Source: Sphingobium lactosutens DS20 (GTDB lineage Bacteria > Pseudomonadota > Alphaproteobacteria > Sphingomonadales > Sphingomonadaceae). Taken from it: a stretch of DNA of 64,000 nt. The DNA lies in contig NZ_ATDP01000108.1 of assembly GCF_000445105.1 (NCBI RefSeq), positions 62,001 to 126,000 on the forward strand, given 5' to 3'. A program made the translations under genes and the position numbers. Of this stretch, positions 1-7,973 are shown one piece after another. Position 1 is the first letter of the stretch. Every line of letters begins with the position of its first letter. The notes beneath the pieces are model-generated. The model saw only the letters and a program-made list of their open reading frames with translations. It searched no databases and was not told where the DNA came from.

Positions 1-1587
1 AAAGGACCGTTGGTCGTAGGCAATGTCCCGGTCCCGGAAGCCTTCGAACCCGAGCATATCCTTCTGTGCGGCGCGCCGGGTACAGGCAAAACCAACCTCA
101 TTAACGGCATGCTTGACGGCATTCGCAAGTCGGGGAGGCGTGCGATCGTCTACGACACGGCGGGCACTTTCGTCGAGAAATTCTATCGCCAGGGCACGGA
201 CATGCTGCTCAATCCGCTCGATCAGCGCACGGCGCGCTGGTCGCCCTGGGTCGATGTGCCGCGCGATTATCATTATGACCAGATTGCCGAGTCGACGATC
301 CCCGAGAAGCATGGCGATCCTTTCTGGGCCAAGGCCGCGCGGGGCACCCTTGTCGCGGTCATGCGCAAGCTCGCGCGGCAGAAGCATACCTATGTCTCGG
401 TGCTGCTCGACCGGCTGCTACGCTCCAAACTGAAGGATCTCGCCGCTTTCGTGTCCGGGACGGATGCAGCAGCCTTCATCAGCACCGAAGGCGAAAGGAC
501 CTCGGCAGGCATTCAGGCGGAACTGGCGTCGGTCATGCGCAGCTTCGGGTATCTCGACGATACCGAGGATGGCTTTTCGATCCGCGACTGGGTGAAGAAG
601 GGTCAGGAAGGGAGCTGGCTCTTTATCACCGTCAAGGCAGATCAGTTGCCCTCGTTGCGGCCCCTGATCACCGTCTGGCTCGATATCGCGATCAGCGCGA
701 TCATGAGCCTCACGCCGGACCGCGGTCGGCGTCTCTATTGCGTGATCGACGAGTTGCCGACGCTCCAGAAGCTGCCGTCACTCTCCGACTTCCTTGCCCG
801 GGCCCGTAAATATGGCGGCTGCGGCATATTGGGGTTCCAGTCCTATCCCCAGCTTGAAGCCACTTACGGCATTCAGGATGCCGCTGCCGTCACCGGCTAT
901 TGTTCCACATGGGTAGCGTTGCGGGCCAACGATACCGCGACGGCCAAACATGTGTCGGAAAATCTGGGTCAGGTCGAGCAGGTCGAGGCCAATGAGGGCA
1001 TGTCCTATGGCGTCAACGACATGCGTGATGGCGTCAACCTCTCGCGCATGCAGGTGACGCGGCCGCTGGTGATGCCGACCGAGGTCACCAACCTGCCTAA
1101 CCTGGTCGGATTTCTGCGCTTCGGCCGCAATCTGCCCGTTGTCCGCTTCGACAGCCGCTTCAATGAGATTCCCTCGCTCGGCCCCGCCTTTATCGAGCGG
1201 ACGGAGCCCCCCATTCAGATCGATAACGCGAAGAAGCTCGCCCGGATCGCCCACGCCGAAGCGCGCGTGCGGGAGGCGATCGAGCGGGAAGCGAGGCAGA
1301 CGCCGCCCCCGCCCACGAAACTGCCGGCCAGTTCCCCGGACGAGGCGACGAGCAGTGAACTACCGCCCCAATCACCGCCGCGGCAACCGGACCTGTTCCA
1401 GCCGCCTGAGCCGCACGTCGATACGCAGCGGGTTGAAGCCATTCTGCTGAACGAGGAAGACGCTGAACTCCCGGTTCCGCCCCGGCTCGCCTGGACGATC
1501 CTGGCCGGCAAGCAGGGCGAAATCCGCTCCGACCTGGTGCAACATGAGCGGGACGATGGTCCGCGCGAACCGTCACGGCCGGCATGA
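1..1587 (+). CDS. Type IV coupling protein, TraD/TrwB-like (5' end outside window)
   Basis: Predicted inner-membrane ATPase that brings the relaxase-DNA complex to the conjugative secretion channel. The frame is open from base 1, so the gene is cut by the window edge and the N-terminal membrane anchor is missing. In the visible 528 residues, a Walker A motif (GAPGTGKT) lies at residues 24-31 and a Walker B-like segment (YCVIDELPTL) has Asp250-Glu251. The last ~110 residues are proline- and charge-rich, as in the tails of TraD-type proteins. The stop overlaps the relaxase start (ATGA), so the two are probably translated together. The family call is firm; whether it belongs to an F-type or another transfer system cannot be judged here. 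Confidence 0.88.
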   Translation, partial: KGPLVVGNVPVPEAFEPEHILLCGAPGTGKTNLINGMLDGIRKSGRRAIVYDTAGTFVEKFYRQGTDMLLNPLDQRTARWSPWVDVPRDYHYDQIAESTIPEKHGDPFWAKAARGTLVAVMRKLARQKHTYVSVLLDRLLRSKLKDLAAFVSGTDAAAFISTEGERTSAGIQAELASVMRSFGYLDDTEDGFSIRDWVKKGQEGSWLFITVKADQLPSLRPLITVWLDIAISAIMSLTPDRGRRLYCVIDELPTLQKLPSLSDFLARARKYGGCGILGFQSYPQLEATYGIQDAAAVTGYCSTWVALRANDTATAKHVSENLGQVEQVEANEGMSYGVNDMRDGVNLSRMQVTRPLVMPTEVTNLPNLVGFLRFGRNLPVVRFDSRFNEIPSLGPAFIERTEPPIQIDNAKKLARIAHAEARVREAIEREARQTPPPPTKLPASSPDEATSSELPPQSPPRQPDLFQPPEPHVDTQRVEAILLNEEDAELPVPPRLAWTILAGKQGEIRSDLVQHERDDGPREPSRPA

Positions 1588-4538
1588 TCCAGCCGCAACG
1601 TCTCCACGGCCAGCCCGCCAATATCGCCCGATATTATACGGTTGGGGACTATTACACCAAGGGCGGCAACGAGCCGTCCGAATGGGGTGGCAAACTTGCT
1701 GCCGACCTCGGCCTTTCCGATCCCGTCGACGCCAGGCAGTTTCGTGACCTGCTTGCCGGCAAAGTCGGCGATCAGCAACTGGGGCGACACCGCGCGGACG
1801 GGCAAATCCAGCATCATCCTGGCTGGGACTTTGCTGTCAATGCCCCGAAATCCGTATCCATCATGGCGCTGGTGGCAGGGGATGAGCGAGTGCTCGCCGC
1901 GCATGAACATGCTGTCACAGCTGCCATCACCTATCTGGAGGAACAGGCACAACTTCGCCGCCGCGAGGAAGGCAAGATCGTTCACGAGACCACGGGGCGC
2001 ATTCTCGTTGCGCGCTTCGCCGAGCATGGCAGCCGGGAACTCGACCCGCACCTCCATACCCATCTGGTCGTCCTCAACATGACCAATCGCCAGGATGGCG
2101 ACCCGATGGCAAGCCTGGAAAGCCGCGTCATGTATGGTGAGCAGCGCGTCGCCGGGCAGATTTATCGCAATGCGCTCGCCTTCAGCCTTCGCGAGGCTGG
2201 TTATGAGGTCGAGTTCGATCCTCGTACCGGCTTGTTCGAGATACGGGGCGTGCCCAAGGAGCTCATCGAGCGCTTCTCGCAGCGCGCAGAGGCGATCGAG
2301 GAGCATGCCCGGGAACATGGCCTGGTCGGCCAAAAGGCCCAGCGCGCCTCCTTCTATGCCACCCGCAAGGCCAAGGCGAAGATCGGCGCGCAAGAACTTA
2401 CTGTGCAATGGCATGAGCGGACTGGCGACCAACTCGAAACGCTTGGAAAAATCGCTGCCGTTGCACGCGAACGGGAGGGACAACATTCTCCTCCTACCGA
2501 ACGCACGGCTTCACGCGCTGCCCTTTTCGGCCTGCGGCAACTGGAAACCGCCGAAGCCGTTAACAATCTTGGCGATATCCTGCGCACGGGACTCGCAGCC
2601 CATGTCGGGGAAATGCGACTGGAGGATCTGCGCCCCCGGATCGAGACGCATGAACTCATGCGAAAACTGCTGCCGACCCACGAGCAAACGGGCGACAGGG
2701 TACTCACGCATGGACGCACCACCCGCAAGTCGTGGCGGCTGGAACTGGCACTTACCCAACATATTGCACTTGGCCTCGACGACGCCCGGCCGGTCGCGTC
2801 GGGCGACCGGCTCCTCGCCGTACTGGAAAAGACGACGCTCAATGCTGAGCAGCAGCGGGCCCTGGTCGAGACCGCTATGTCGCGGGATCGCGTCACCGGG
2901 ATCCATGGCGTTGCCGGATCGGGCAAGTCGACACTGGTGCGGGTATTGGGCGAAGCGGCGGAACCCGGAACGACGCTGATAGCATTGGCGCCCACATCAT
3001 CGGCGGCTGCGGAACTGGGGCAGAAGGCCAATATCGAGGCGCACACGGTCGCCAGCTTCGTAGCGCGCGGCGGCCATGGCATAACGGACCGCCATGTGCT
3101 CGTGCTCGACGAGGCCGGTCAGCTTGGCAACCGCCAGGCCAGAAGGCTGCTCGAAATCAGCCGGATAACCGGAGCGAGGCTCCTGTTCCTTGGTGACGAG
3201 AAACAGACCGGCGCCATCGAACAGGGCAAGCCCTTCTGGCTGATGCGCCGGCTGGGTTTGCCGGTGGTGGAACTGACCGAGGCGGTTCGCCAGGAAACCC
3301 GTACGATCAAGGAAGCGGTCGCTCAGGCGAGGGCAGGCAATTTCGAGCAGTCGCTCAAGAATCTCGATAGCGTAACGACCGTCACCGACAATGAGGCCAT
3401 GGCCGCGATGGTGGTCAGCGCGTGGGTGAGGCTCAAGCCCGACTCCCGTGCGGGCACCAACATCCTCGTGCTCGACAATGCCACGCGCCTCATCGTCAAC
3501 AGCAAGATCCGCGAAGCGCTCCGGAATGAGAATGGGTTGGCAGCCGAAGACAGCAGGCTCTCGATCCTTGCCCCGGCAGGCTTCACCGATATCGAAAAAC
3601 ATATGGGCCGCTTCTACGGAGCGGGGCAGGTGGTGCGCTTCGACCGCGACATCGCCGGTCTCGGCGTTGCCCGGCACACGGACTATCGCGTCATAGGGCT
3701 TGGACGGGAGCCCAACGGCCGGCAGGTCGTGCGCCTTGTCGATGAACAGGGGCGCATCATCCGCTGGGATCCGCAGACGACACGAGCCCGGCACATCAAT
3801 GTCTTCAACCCCGAAGAGCGTGATCTGGCCGAGGGGGATCGTATCCAGTGGCGCCTGGTCAATCGCGATCTCGATCTGCGCAACGCCGAGCGCGGCACTG
3901 TCGAAAAGCTGGACGGTGACCTTGCTATCATCCGATGGGATCGGGACGGTCGTGTACAGCAGGTCGACCTGACAGAGCACAAAACCTGGGACCATGGTTA
4001 TGCCGAGACTGTGTATTCCTCCCAGTCGAAGACCTATCCGCGGGTCTTCCTGCTGGCCCCTGTGGAATCGCCGCTGGTCAATGCCCAGAATTTCTACACT
4101 GCCATTACTCGCGCCATGTACGGCGTCAGGCTCTGGACAAACAACGTCAAGGAACTTGTCGCCAAGCTGGAGCGCCAGTCGGGTGAGAAAACGTCCTCCA
4201 CCGAGGGCCTTGGACGCATGGACCAGGACCGCGTTGGCCCGTTCACGAACCGGAAGGGCGCGCGCCTGGCGACCCTGAAGGCCGAACAGGAAGAGGACCG
4301 AACGTCGCGTCGGGATCGCGCACTTGAAAGGCAATTGTCTCGCCGGGATCGCGGGCCACGAGGGGCAGCAGAGCATATCGCGGAAGGCGCCCGAAGCGTC
4401 GCGCAGGTCCTCGACCGGTTTCTCGAGGGCATTCTCGATCGTGCTCGCATCCGGATCGAGCCCTCGGCAACGCATCCTGAACGGCAGTCGCCATCCCCCG
4501 CACCCCAATCCGAACCCTCCCACGGTCCCGAACGATAG
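1584..4538 (+). CDS. MobF-family conjugative relaxase-helicase (TrwC/TraI-like)
   Basis: Nicks and unwinds one DNA strand at oriT during conjugation. The 984 residues match TrwC size. The N-terminal relaxase domain has tyrosine pairs at residues 17-18 and 23-24 and the metal-binding three-histidine motif DPHLHTH (His156, 158, 160). A helicase domain follows, with Walker A GVAGSGKS at residues 442-449, Walker B LVLDEAG (Asp509-Glu510), and near residues 810-855 a helicase C-terminal segment (QNFYTAITRA). The C-terminus is arginine-rich and probably disordered. The ATG overlaps the coupling-protein stop by 4 bases. No oriT was identified. Long open frames on the opposite strand here are high-GC shadows. 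Confidence 0.93.
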   Translation: MIQPQRLHGQPANIARYYTVGDYYTKGGNEPSEWGGKLAADLGLSDPVDARQFRDLLAGKVGDQQLGRHRADGQIQHHPGWDFAVNAPKSVSIMALVAGDERVLAAHEHAVTAAITYLEEQAQLRRREEGKIVHETTGRILVARFAEHGSRELDPHLHTHLVVLNMTNRQDGDPMASLESRVMYGEQRVAGQIYRNALAFSLREAGYEVEFDPRTGLFEIRGVPKELIERFSQRAEAIEEHAREHGLVGQKAQRASFYATRKAKAKIGAQELTVQWHERTGDQLETLGKIAAVAREREGQHSPPTERTASRAALFGLRQLETAEAVNNLGDILRTGLAAHVGEMRLEDLRPRIETHELMRKLLPTHEQTGDRVLTHGRTTRKSWRLELALTQHIALGLDDARPVASGDRLLAVLEKTTLNAEQQRALVETAMSRDRVTGIHGVAGSGKSTLVRVLGEAAEPGTTLIALAPTSSAAAELGQKANIEAHTVASFVARGGHGITDRHVLVLDEAGQLGNRQARRLLEISRITGARLLFLGDEKQTGAIEQGKPFWLMRRLGLPVVELTEAVRQETRTIKEAVAQARAGNFEQSLKNLDSVTTVTDNEAMAAMVVSAWVRLKPDSRAGTNILVLDNATRLIVNSKIREALRNENGLAAEDSRLSILAPAGFTDIEKHMGRFYGAGQVVRFDRDIAGLGVARHTDYRVIGLGREPNGRQVVRLVDEQGRIIRWDPQTTRARHINVFNPEERDLAEGDRIQWRLVNRDLDLRNAERGTVEKLDGDLAIIRWDRDGRVQQVDLTEHKTWDHGYAETVYSSQSKTYPRVFLLAPVESPLVNAQNFYTAITRAMYGVRLWTNNVKELVAKLERQSGEKTSSTEGLGRMDQDRVGPFTNRKGARLATLKAEQEEDRTSRRDRALERQLSRRDRGPRGAAEHIAEGARSVAQVLDRFLEGILDRARIRIEPSATHPERQSPSPAPQSEPSHGPER

Positions 4539-4549
4539 AGGCTCGTCCC

Positions 4550-5137
4550 ATGCTCCTCATCCTGCTCGCTGTCGCATTGGTGCTCCTGGCCCTTGTCCTG
4601 CGCCGCTTTCACGTGCCCTTGCGGCATCGATGGCGTCGCAGGCAGGCAAGGGTCATGGCGCAGCAACTGCGCGGCCGCGATCGCCTGCAACCGCCCCAAC
4701 TCCTCTATGCCAGGCTAAGAAGCATGGATCCGCTCGCCTTTGAGGAATTGCTGCTCGAAAGTTTCGAGCGTCGTGGTTTCAGGGTCATCAGAAACCACCG
4801 CTACACCGGTGATGGCGGTATCGATAGAAAGGTGATGATCGACGGCGCTTTCTGGCTCATCCAGGCCAAGCGCTATGCAACGGCCATTCGGCCCGAACAT
4901 GTCAGCGCTTTCAATGCGCTGTGCCGGGCCAGAAGCTGTCGCGGCCTTTTCATCCATACCGGCCGAACAGGACCGCAGAGCCGGGAATCCATCGACAACA
5001 GCAGCCACGTCGAAATCATATCCGGTCGGAGGCTGCTTGCCCTGGTGACAGGTGGCCCGATAGCAGTGCCTGAAGCACTAGGCCGTGCCACGCTTCCCGT
5101 GAAACCTCATCGAGCAAAGCCGGGGCGGGCAGGGTGA
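4550..5137 (+). CDS. Membrane-anchored Mrr-like restriction endonuclease domain protein
   Basis: 195 residues. Residues 1-18 form a hydrophobic anchor followed by a basic stretch (RHRWRRRQ). A PD-(D/E)xK nuclease-like domain of the Mrr_cat type follows: conserved FEELL near residue 65, Asp92 in GDGGID, and Gln105-x-Lys107 in WLIQAKRY, matching the D-Xn-QxK active site. It starts 12 bases after the relaxase and its stop overlaps the transglycosylase start, so it sits within a transfer operon. Possible roles are DNA processing at the membrane or defence against methylated DNA; the sequence does not decide. Fold and active site are well supported, role is open. Confidence 0.78.
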   Translation: MLLILLAVALVLLALVLRRFHVPLRHRWRRRQARVMAQQLRGRDRLQPPQLLYARLRSMDPLAFEELLLESFERRGFRVIRNHRYTGDGGIDRKVMIDGAFWLIQAKRYATAIRPEHVSAFNALCRARSCRGLFIHTGRTGPQSRESIDNSSHVEIISGRRLLALVTGGPIAVPEALGRATLPVKPHRAKPGRAG

Positions 5138-5661
5138 TGTGGCGCCTTCTCTCGAGCACGACATGGGCAGCCACTGCGCTGCTTGCAGCATCGCCGGAAC
5201 GGGCCATGGCGGCGCCCGAAAAAGTTCAGGAGGAACAGCGTATAGCTTTCTGCATACGTCAGGCGTCGATGGGGTACGCGTGGCTGGAGAAGACGCTTTG
5301 GGGCCTGCGAGATCAGGAAGCAGGCTGGATCGGTGCTGAAGTCCGTAACAGCAATGGCTCGCATGATCTTGGCCCCTTGCAGATCAACAGCTGGTGGGTG
5401 CCGCGCATCGCCGCGCAAGTCGGGCACTCCGAACTCCAGGTGCGACACTGGCTGCGCTTCGATCCCTGCTTCAATGCTGAAGCTGCGCGATGGATCTTTC
5501 TTTCCGGGCTGCGTGCGGCAAAAGATTACCGGGTGGCAATTGGCCTTTATCACAGTCCGACAACGTGGAGGCAGCGCAGATACTCGGGTTCGGTCTTGCG
5601 TCGGATAAGAGCTCGCTTTGGCGAGAAGGTCTTTCGCGAGCCAATGCCGACAGGAAAATGA
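5137..5661 (+). CDS. Lytic transglycosylase, VirB1/TrbN-like, conjugation-associated
   Basis: Predicted periplasmic peptidoglycan-cleaving enzyme that opens the wall for the transfer apparatus. An N-terminal signal peptide (hydrophobic TWAATALLAAS, likely cleavage after AMA near residue 25) precedes an SLT-type lysozyme fold with probable catalytic Glu61 in RDQEAGW and the GPLQIN motif around residues 80-85. The chosen ATG shares its A with the TGA of the preceding gene (TGATG); an in-frame GTG three bases earlier is possible. About 174 residues, normal for the family. It is the last recognisable transfer gene; the following 290 bases hold no gene that I can support. Confidence 0.85.
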   Translation: MWRLLSSTTWAATALLAASPERAMAAPEKVQEEQRIAFCIRQASMGYAWLEKTLWGLRDQEAGWIGAEVRNSNGSHDLGPLQINSWWVPRIAAQVGHSELQVRHWLRFDPCFNAEAARWIFLSGLRAAKDYRVAIGLYHSPTTWRQRRYSGSVLRRIRARFGEKVFREPMPTGK

Positions 5662-5955
5662 CGCCGGGAACGACCTTTCCGACTGTCCAAAGCCTGCGTG
5701 GAAGCCCGACACACTGTCAGCCTGGAACTACTGCTTAAATGCCACGGGATGGTGAGATAGCGATGCCAACTAGGGCAGGAAACGCTTTGTCGATGCAAAG
5801 CCTCTGTTGGCGTGATCCGGACAAACTCGTAAGAAGCAGAGTGCGTTTACACACAGAGATGGGTTCGCATAAAAGCGCTTCATGATTGCGGGAATGGCGC
5901 ATTCCTTTATTGCATAGGTCGTTGTATTGGATTTGCGGGGAAGGATTTAGGCCCG

Positions 5956-6438
5956 CTATTCCTTTGTTTTTCCGCTATCGAGAGCGTCAGCCCGCGTGAC
6001 CAGCAGCCTCGCGCCGGCACCTTCACTGGCCAGCAGATCACCTGGATTGCGTAACGGACAATCCTCGAGCGACAAACACCCACAGCCAATGCAGCTTTCC
6101 ATCTGATTACGAAGCTGCAAAAGGCCGGTGATGCGGTCATCGAGGAGCGCTCGCCATTTCTGCGTAAGGCTGCGCCATGCCTTTGCCGAGATCGGCTCAG
6201 ACGGCAGCGCATCGAGATGCTCCTTGATGATCGCCAAGGGGAGCCCCGCGCGCTGTGCGATTCGTATTACAGCCACTCTGCGTAATATCCGGCGAGAGTA
6301 GCGCCGTTGATTGCCTGCGGAACGCCAGCCCTGAATGAGGCCCTTCGCTTCGTAGAAATGGATTGTCGAGACAGGAACGCCGCTGCGCTTGGCGACCTGA
6401 CCGACGGTTAACTCATCGTTGCTATCGGCGACCGACAT
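5956..6438 (-). CDS. soxR: SoxR, redox-sensing MerR-family regulator
   Basis: Transcription activator with a [2Fe-2S] cluster that responds to redox-cycling compounds. An N-terminal MerR helix-turn-helix (VGQVAKRSGVPVSTIHFYE, residues 12-30) and a coiled-coil dimer helix lead to the cysteine cluster Cys116-x2-Cys119-x-Cys121-x5-Cys127, the exact SoxR spacing. At 160 residues it is full length. Its start lies 10 bases from a divergent SoxR operator. In non-enteric bacteria SoxR usually activates efflux pumps and reductases directly; here an RND pump and superoxide dismutase lie downstream on the other strand. Confidence 0.93.
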   Translation of the reverse strand: MSVADSNDELTVGQVAKRSGVPVSTIHFYEAKGLIQGWRSAGNQRRYSRRILRRVAVIRIAQRAGLPLAIIKEHLDALPSEPISAKAWRSLTQKWRALLDDRITGLLQLRNQMESCIGCGCLSLEDCPLRNPGDLLASEGAGARLLVTRADALDSGKTKE

Positions 6439-6445
6439 TTCCTAC

Positions 6446-6476
6446 TTGACCTCAATATTTGTTGAGGTCGTATAGA
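6446..6476 (+). promoter_or_regulatory. SoxR box inside a MerR-type promoter with 19-bp spacer
   Basis: An 18-bp dyad CCTCAA-tatttg-TTGAGG at 6450-6467 (the arms extend one further pair of matching bases on each side, and then another) matches the known SoxR site CCTCAA-N6-TTGAGG. It lies between a -35 TTGACC (6446-6451) and a -10 TATAGA (6471-6476), separated by 19 bp, the over-long spacer typical of MerR-family activated promoters. The promoter points rightward, away from soxR. Confidence 0.85.
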
Positions 6477-6502
6477 GGATTCGGTTAACGGCCACAAGCT
6501 CG

Positions 6503-7345
6503 GTGGCTAATGGTAGGGAGCCGGCAAACATGACAGATGCCCTGAGCAGCAGGCTGTTCCCTCAACGCTCGAGAGCCGGCCGCGCTATGTCCGGTTCCTT
6601 CCCTATTGTAGAGGCATCGCAGACTATGTACCCCCGTCCCGCCTGCATGCTTCTACAGGCTCGCCGACCCCATCCGGAGCCCGCCCCCGAGACGCCGGGC
6701 CGGGTCGGCGGGCCAGCAGTCAGCACGACCTCATCTTCAGCCGCAAGGCATCGGGTGACGCTCGAAAGTTCATGTCCACTCAACGAATGGGATCTCAGCG
6801 CATTGCGGATCGGGTTGTCCGATGCGCTGACGGGACGCATCGTACGAGACCAGCAGTATCAAAGCCGGACGGGCAAGTGGCTTAGACGTGTGTTCGGCTC
6901 AGAAATGGCAACGCCGCTTGCCGATCCGCGCCTTGAGGCGCTGCGAAATTTTGCGCAATGCTATGCTCGCGCGCGAACCACGCGGTCAGAAACGCAGGAC
7001 GGAAAAGAAGCCTTCTGGGCAGAATTGCATACTTCTGCCCGGAGGTTCATTGCTCCACGAGGAATTTCGCGGGGCAAAGGCAGCGCAGGACAGGCGCCGC
7101 TCCCCTCAAGTGTAGCCCTCCTTCCGGATCACATAGGTGCATCGCCGCCCGCCCTCGATGATATGCTCAGCCCGCGTGATGGAGACGCTGGGACCGAGCG
7201 CGGACCGGAAGACTTCGAGTTCGGCGCGACAGAAGCCGGCGCATGCGATGGCCGCCGCGCAGATGGGACAGTGGTTCTCGATGAGAAGAAGCGACCCGTC
7301 CGGTTCTTCCCGCCACTGGGCCATGTAACCTTCTTCGGAACGTAG
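6503..7345 (+). CDS. Doubtful open frame downstream of the SoxR promoter
   Basis: Open for 280 codons, first ATG at 6530. The stretch about 6775-7050 reads like protein (helical and charged, LNEWDLSALRIGLSDAL onward), but I recognise no family. After about 7106 the frame runs antisense through the SufR-like regulator gene, so at least the last third is unlikely to be real. It may be a small SoxR-controlled gene that has lost its stop through a frameshift, or non-coding DNA. It is the first thing the SoxR promoter would transcribe. Confidence 0.25.
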   Translation: MANGREPANMTDALSSRLFPQRSRAGRAMSGSFPIVEASQTMYPRPACMLLQARRPHPEPAPETPGRVGGPAVSTTSSSAARHRVTLESSCPLNEWDLSALRIGLSDALTGRIVRDQQYQSRTGKWLRRVFGSEMATPLADPRLEALRNFAQCYARARTTRSETQDGKEAFWAELHTSARRFIAPRGISRGKGSAGQAPLPSSVALLPDHIGASPPALDDMLSPRDGDAGTERGPEDFEFGATEAGACDGRRADGTVVLDEKKRPVRFFPPLGHVTFFGT

Positions 7346-7801
7346 CGCGGCAAGCGCTGCTACACGCTCGGTAAGGCTGTCCTTTCCCGACAGTTCGTCG
7401 TGGTACCGCGCGCGGGTCTCTGCCTCGCGTACATTGATGATCGTCTCCAGCGCGCTATCGCCCATGTGAGACCGGATGATGTCGAGAAGCTGGGCCGTCA
7501 GGCTCGCATGGGTATCGGGGAAACGGGACTGTGCCGCAGGCGTCAGGTTCCATAGTAGCGATGGGCGGCCAACGCCCCGGGCCTCGCTGATCGAGGTTAC
7601 GAGATCCTGCTCTGCGAGACGCAGAAGCTGCTGACGCGCGGCCTCTCCAGTGATGCCGAGCTGCTTGCCCAACGCGGCAGATGAGAGTGCGCCGTGCATC
7701 TTCAACGCCATCAGGATGCGATCGGCTGGCGTCTTCACCTGCCAGACATAATTTTCCAAGCTATAGCTTGACATATTAGGTGATTCAGTTTTCAAAGCCA
7801 T
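7106..7801 (-). CDS. SufR-like (COG2345-type) winged-helix regulator with C-terminal cysteines
   Basis: 231-residue predicted repressor. A winged helix-turn-helix near residues 25-85 (TPADRILMALKMHGALSSAA; GVGRPSLLW wing) is followed by a C-terminal cysteine domain: Cys178, 181, 187, 191 in ENHCPICAAAIACAGFC and Cys221 in RRCTYVI. This resembles SufR-type proteins, in which such cysteines hold an iron-sulfur cluster. It is transcribed divergently from the efflux operon. Two copies of a palindrome lie over its start codon and first codons, so it probably represses itself and the pump. Ligand unknown; control of the neighbouring RND genes is inferred from position. Confidence 0.8.
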   Translation of the reverse strand: MALKTESPNMSSYSLENYVWQVKTPADRILMALKMHGALSSAALGKQLGITGEAARQQLLRLAEQDLVTSISEARGVGRPSLLWNLTPAAQSRFPDTHASLTAQLLDIIRSHMGDSALETIINVREAETRARYHDELSGKDSLTERVAALAALRSEEGYMAQWREEPDGSLLLIENHCPICAAAIACAGFCRAELEVFRSALGPSVSITRAEHIIEGGRRCTYVIRKEGYT

Positions 7802-7807
7802 AGCTTG
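7757..7807. promoter_or_regulatory. Two operator-like palindromes around a TTGACA promoter element
   Basis: A perfect 14-bp palindrome CAAGCTATAGCTTG (7757-7770) is repeated with 12 of 14 bases identical as AAAGCCATAGCTTG (7794-7807), 37 bp apart. A consensus -35 TTGACA (7768-7773) pointing toward the pump genes overlaps the first copy; the second covers the likely -10/start zone and the start codon of the divergent SufR-like gene. The layout suits repression of both directions. Confidence 0.55.
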
Positions 7808-7877
7808 TTTAATAACGCCCCTCGCACGTCTTCACAAGAGCGGCGCGGGATAACCAGCAGAACAGGAAGACGCGACG

Positions 7878-7973
7878 ATGAAGCCCATGCTTCCCGCATT
7901 CAAGCCGCATTCGGGATCATGGGTCCTGGCCGCGTGCGCCGCATATCCCTCCAGCCCCGAGGTGACGGCATGA
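7878..7973 (+). CDS. Possible 31-codon leader peptide of the efflux operon
   Basis: An ATG at 7878 opens a 31-codon frame (MKPMLPAFKPHSGSW...) whose TGA overlaps the membrane-fusion protein start as ATGA, the signature of translational coupling. A purine-rich stretch (aggaag) precedes it at 7864-7869. No homology is recognised and so short a frame can occur by chance in GC-rich DNA. It is also possible that the fusion protein starts upstream and this frame is not used. Confidence 0.25.
   Translation: MKPMLPAFKPHSGSWVLAACAAYPSSPEVTA

Noticed and set aside
1215..4523. Long minus-strand open frames (423 and 508 codons) under the relaxase gene
   Set aside because: They lie antisense to a gene with clear relaxase and helicase motifs and have no recognisable domains; high GC makes such shadows common.
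7805..7969. N-terminal extension of the RND adaptor to 7805
   Set aside because: Translation is not protein-like, overlaps operator sequence, and a ribosome site lies before ATG 7970.
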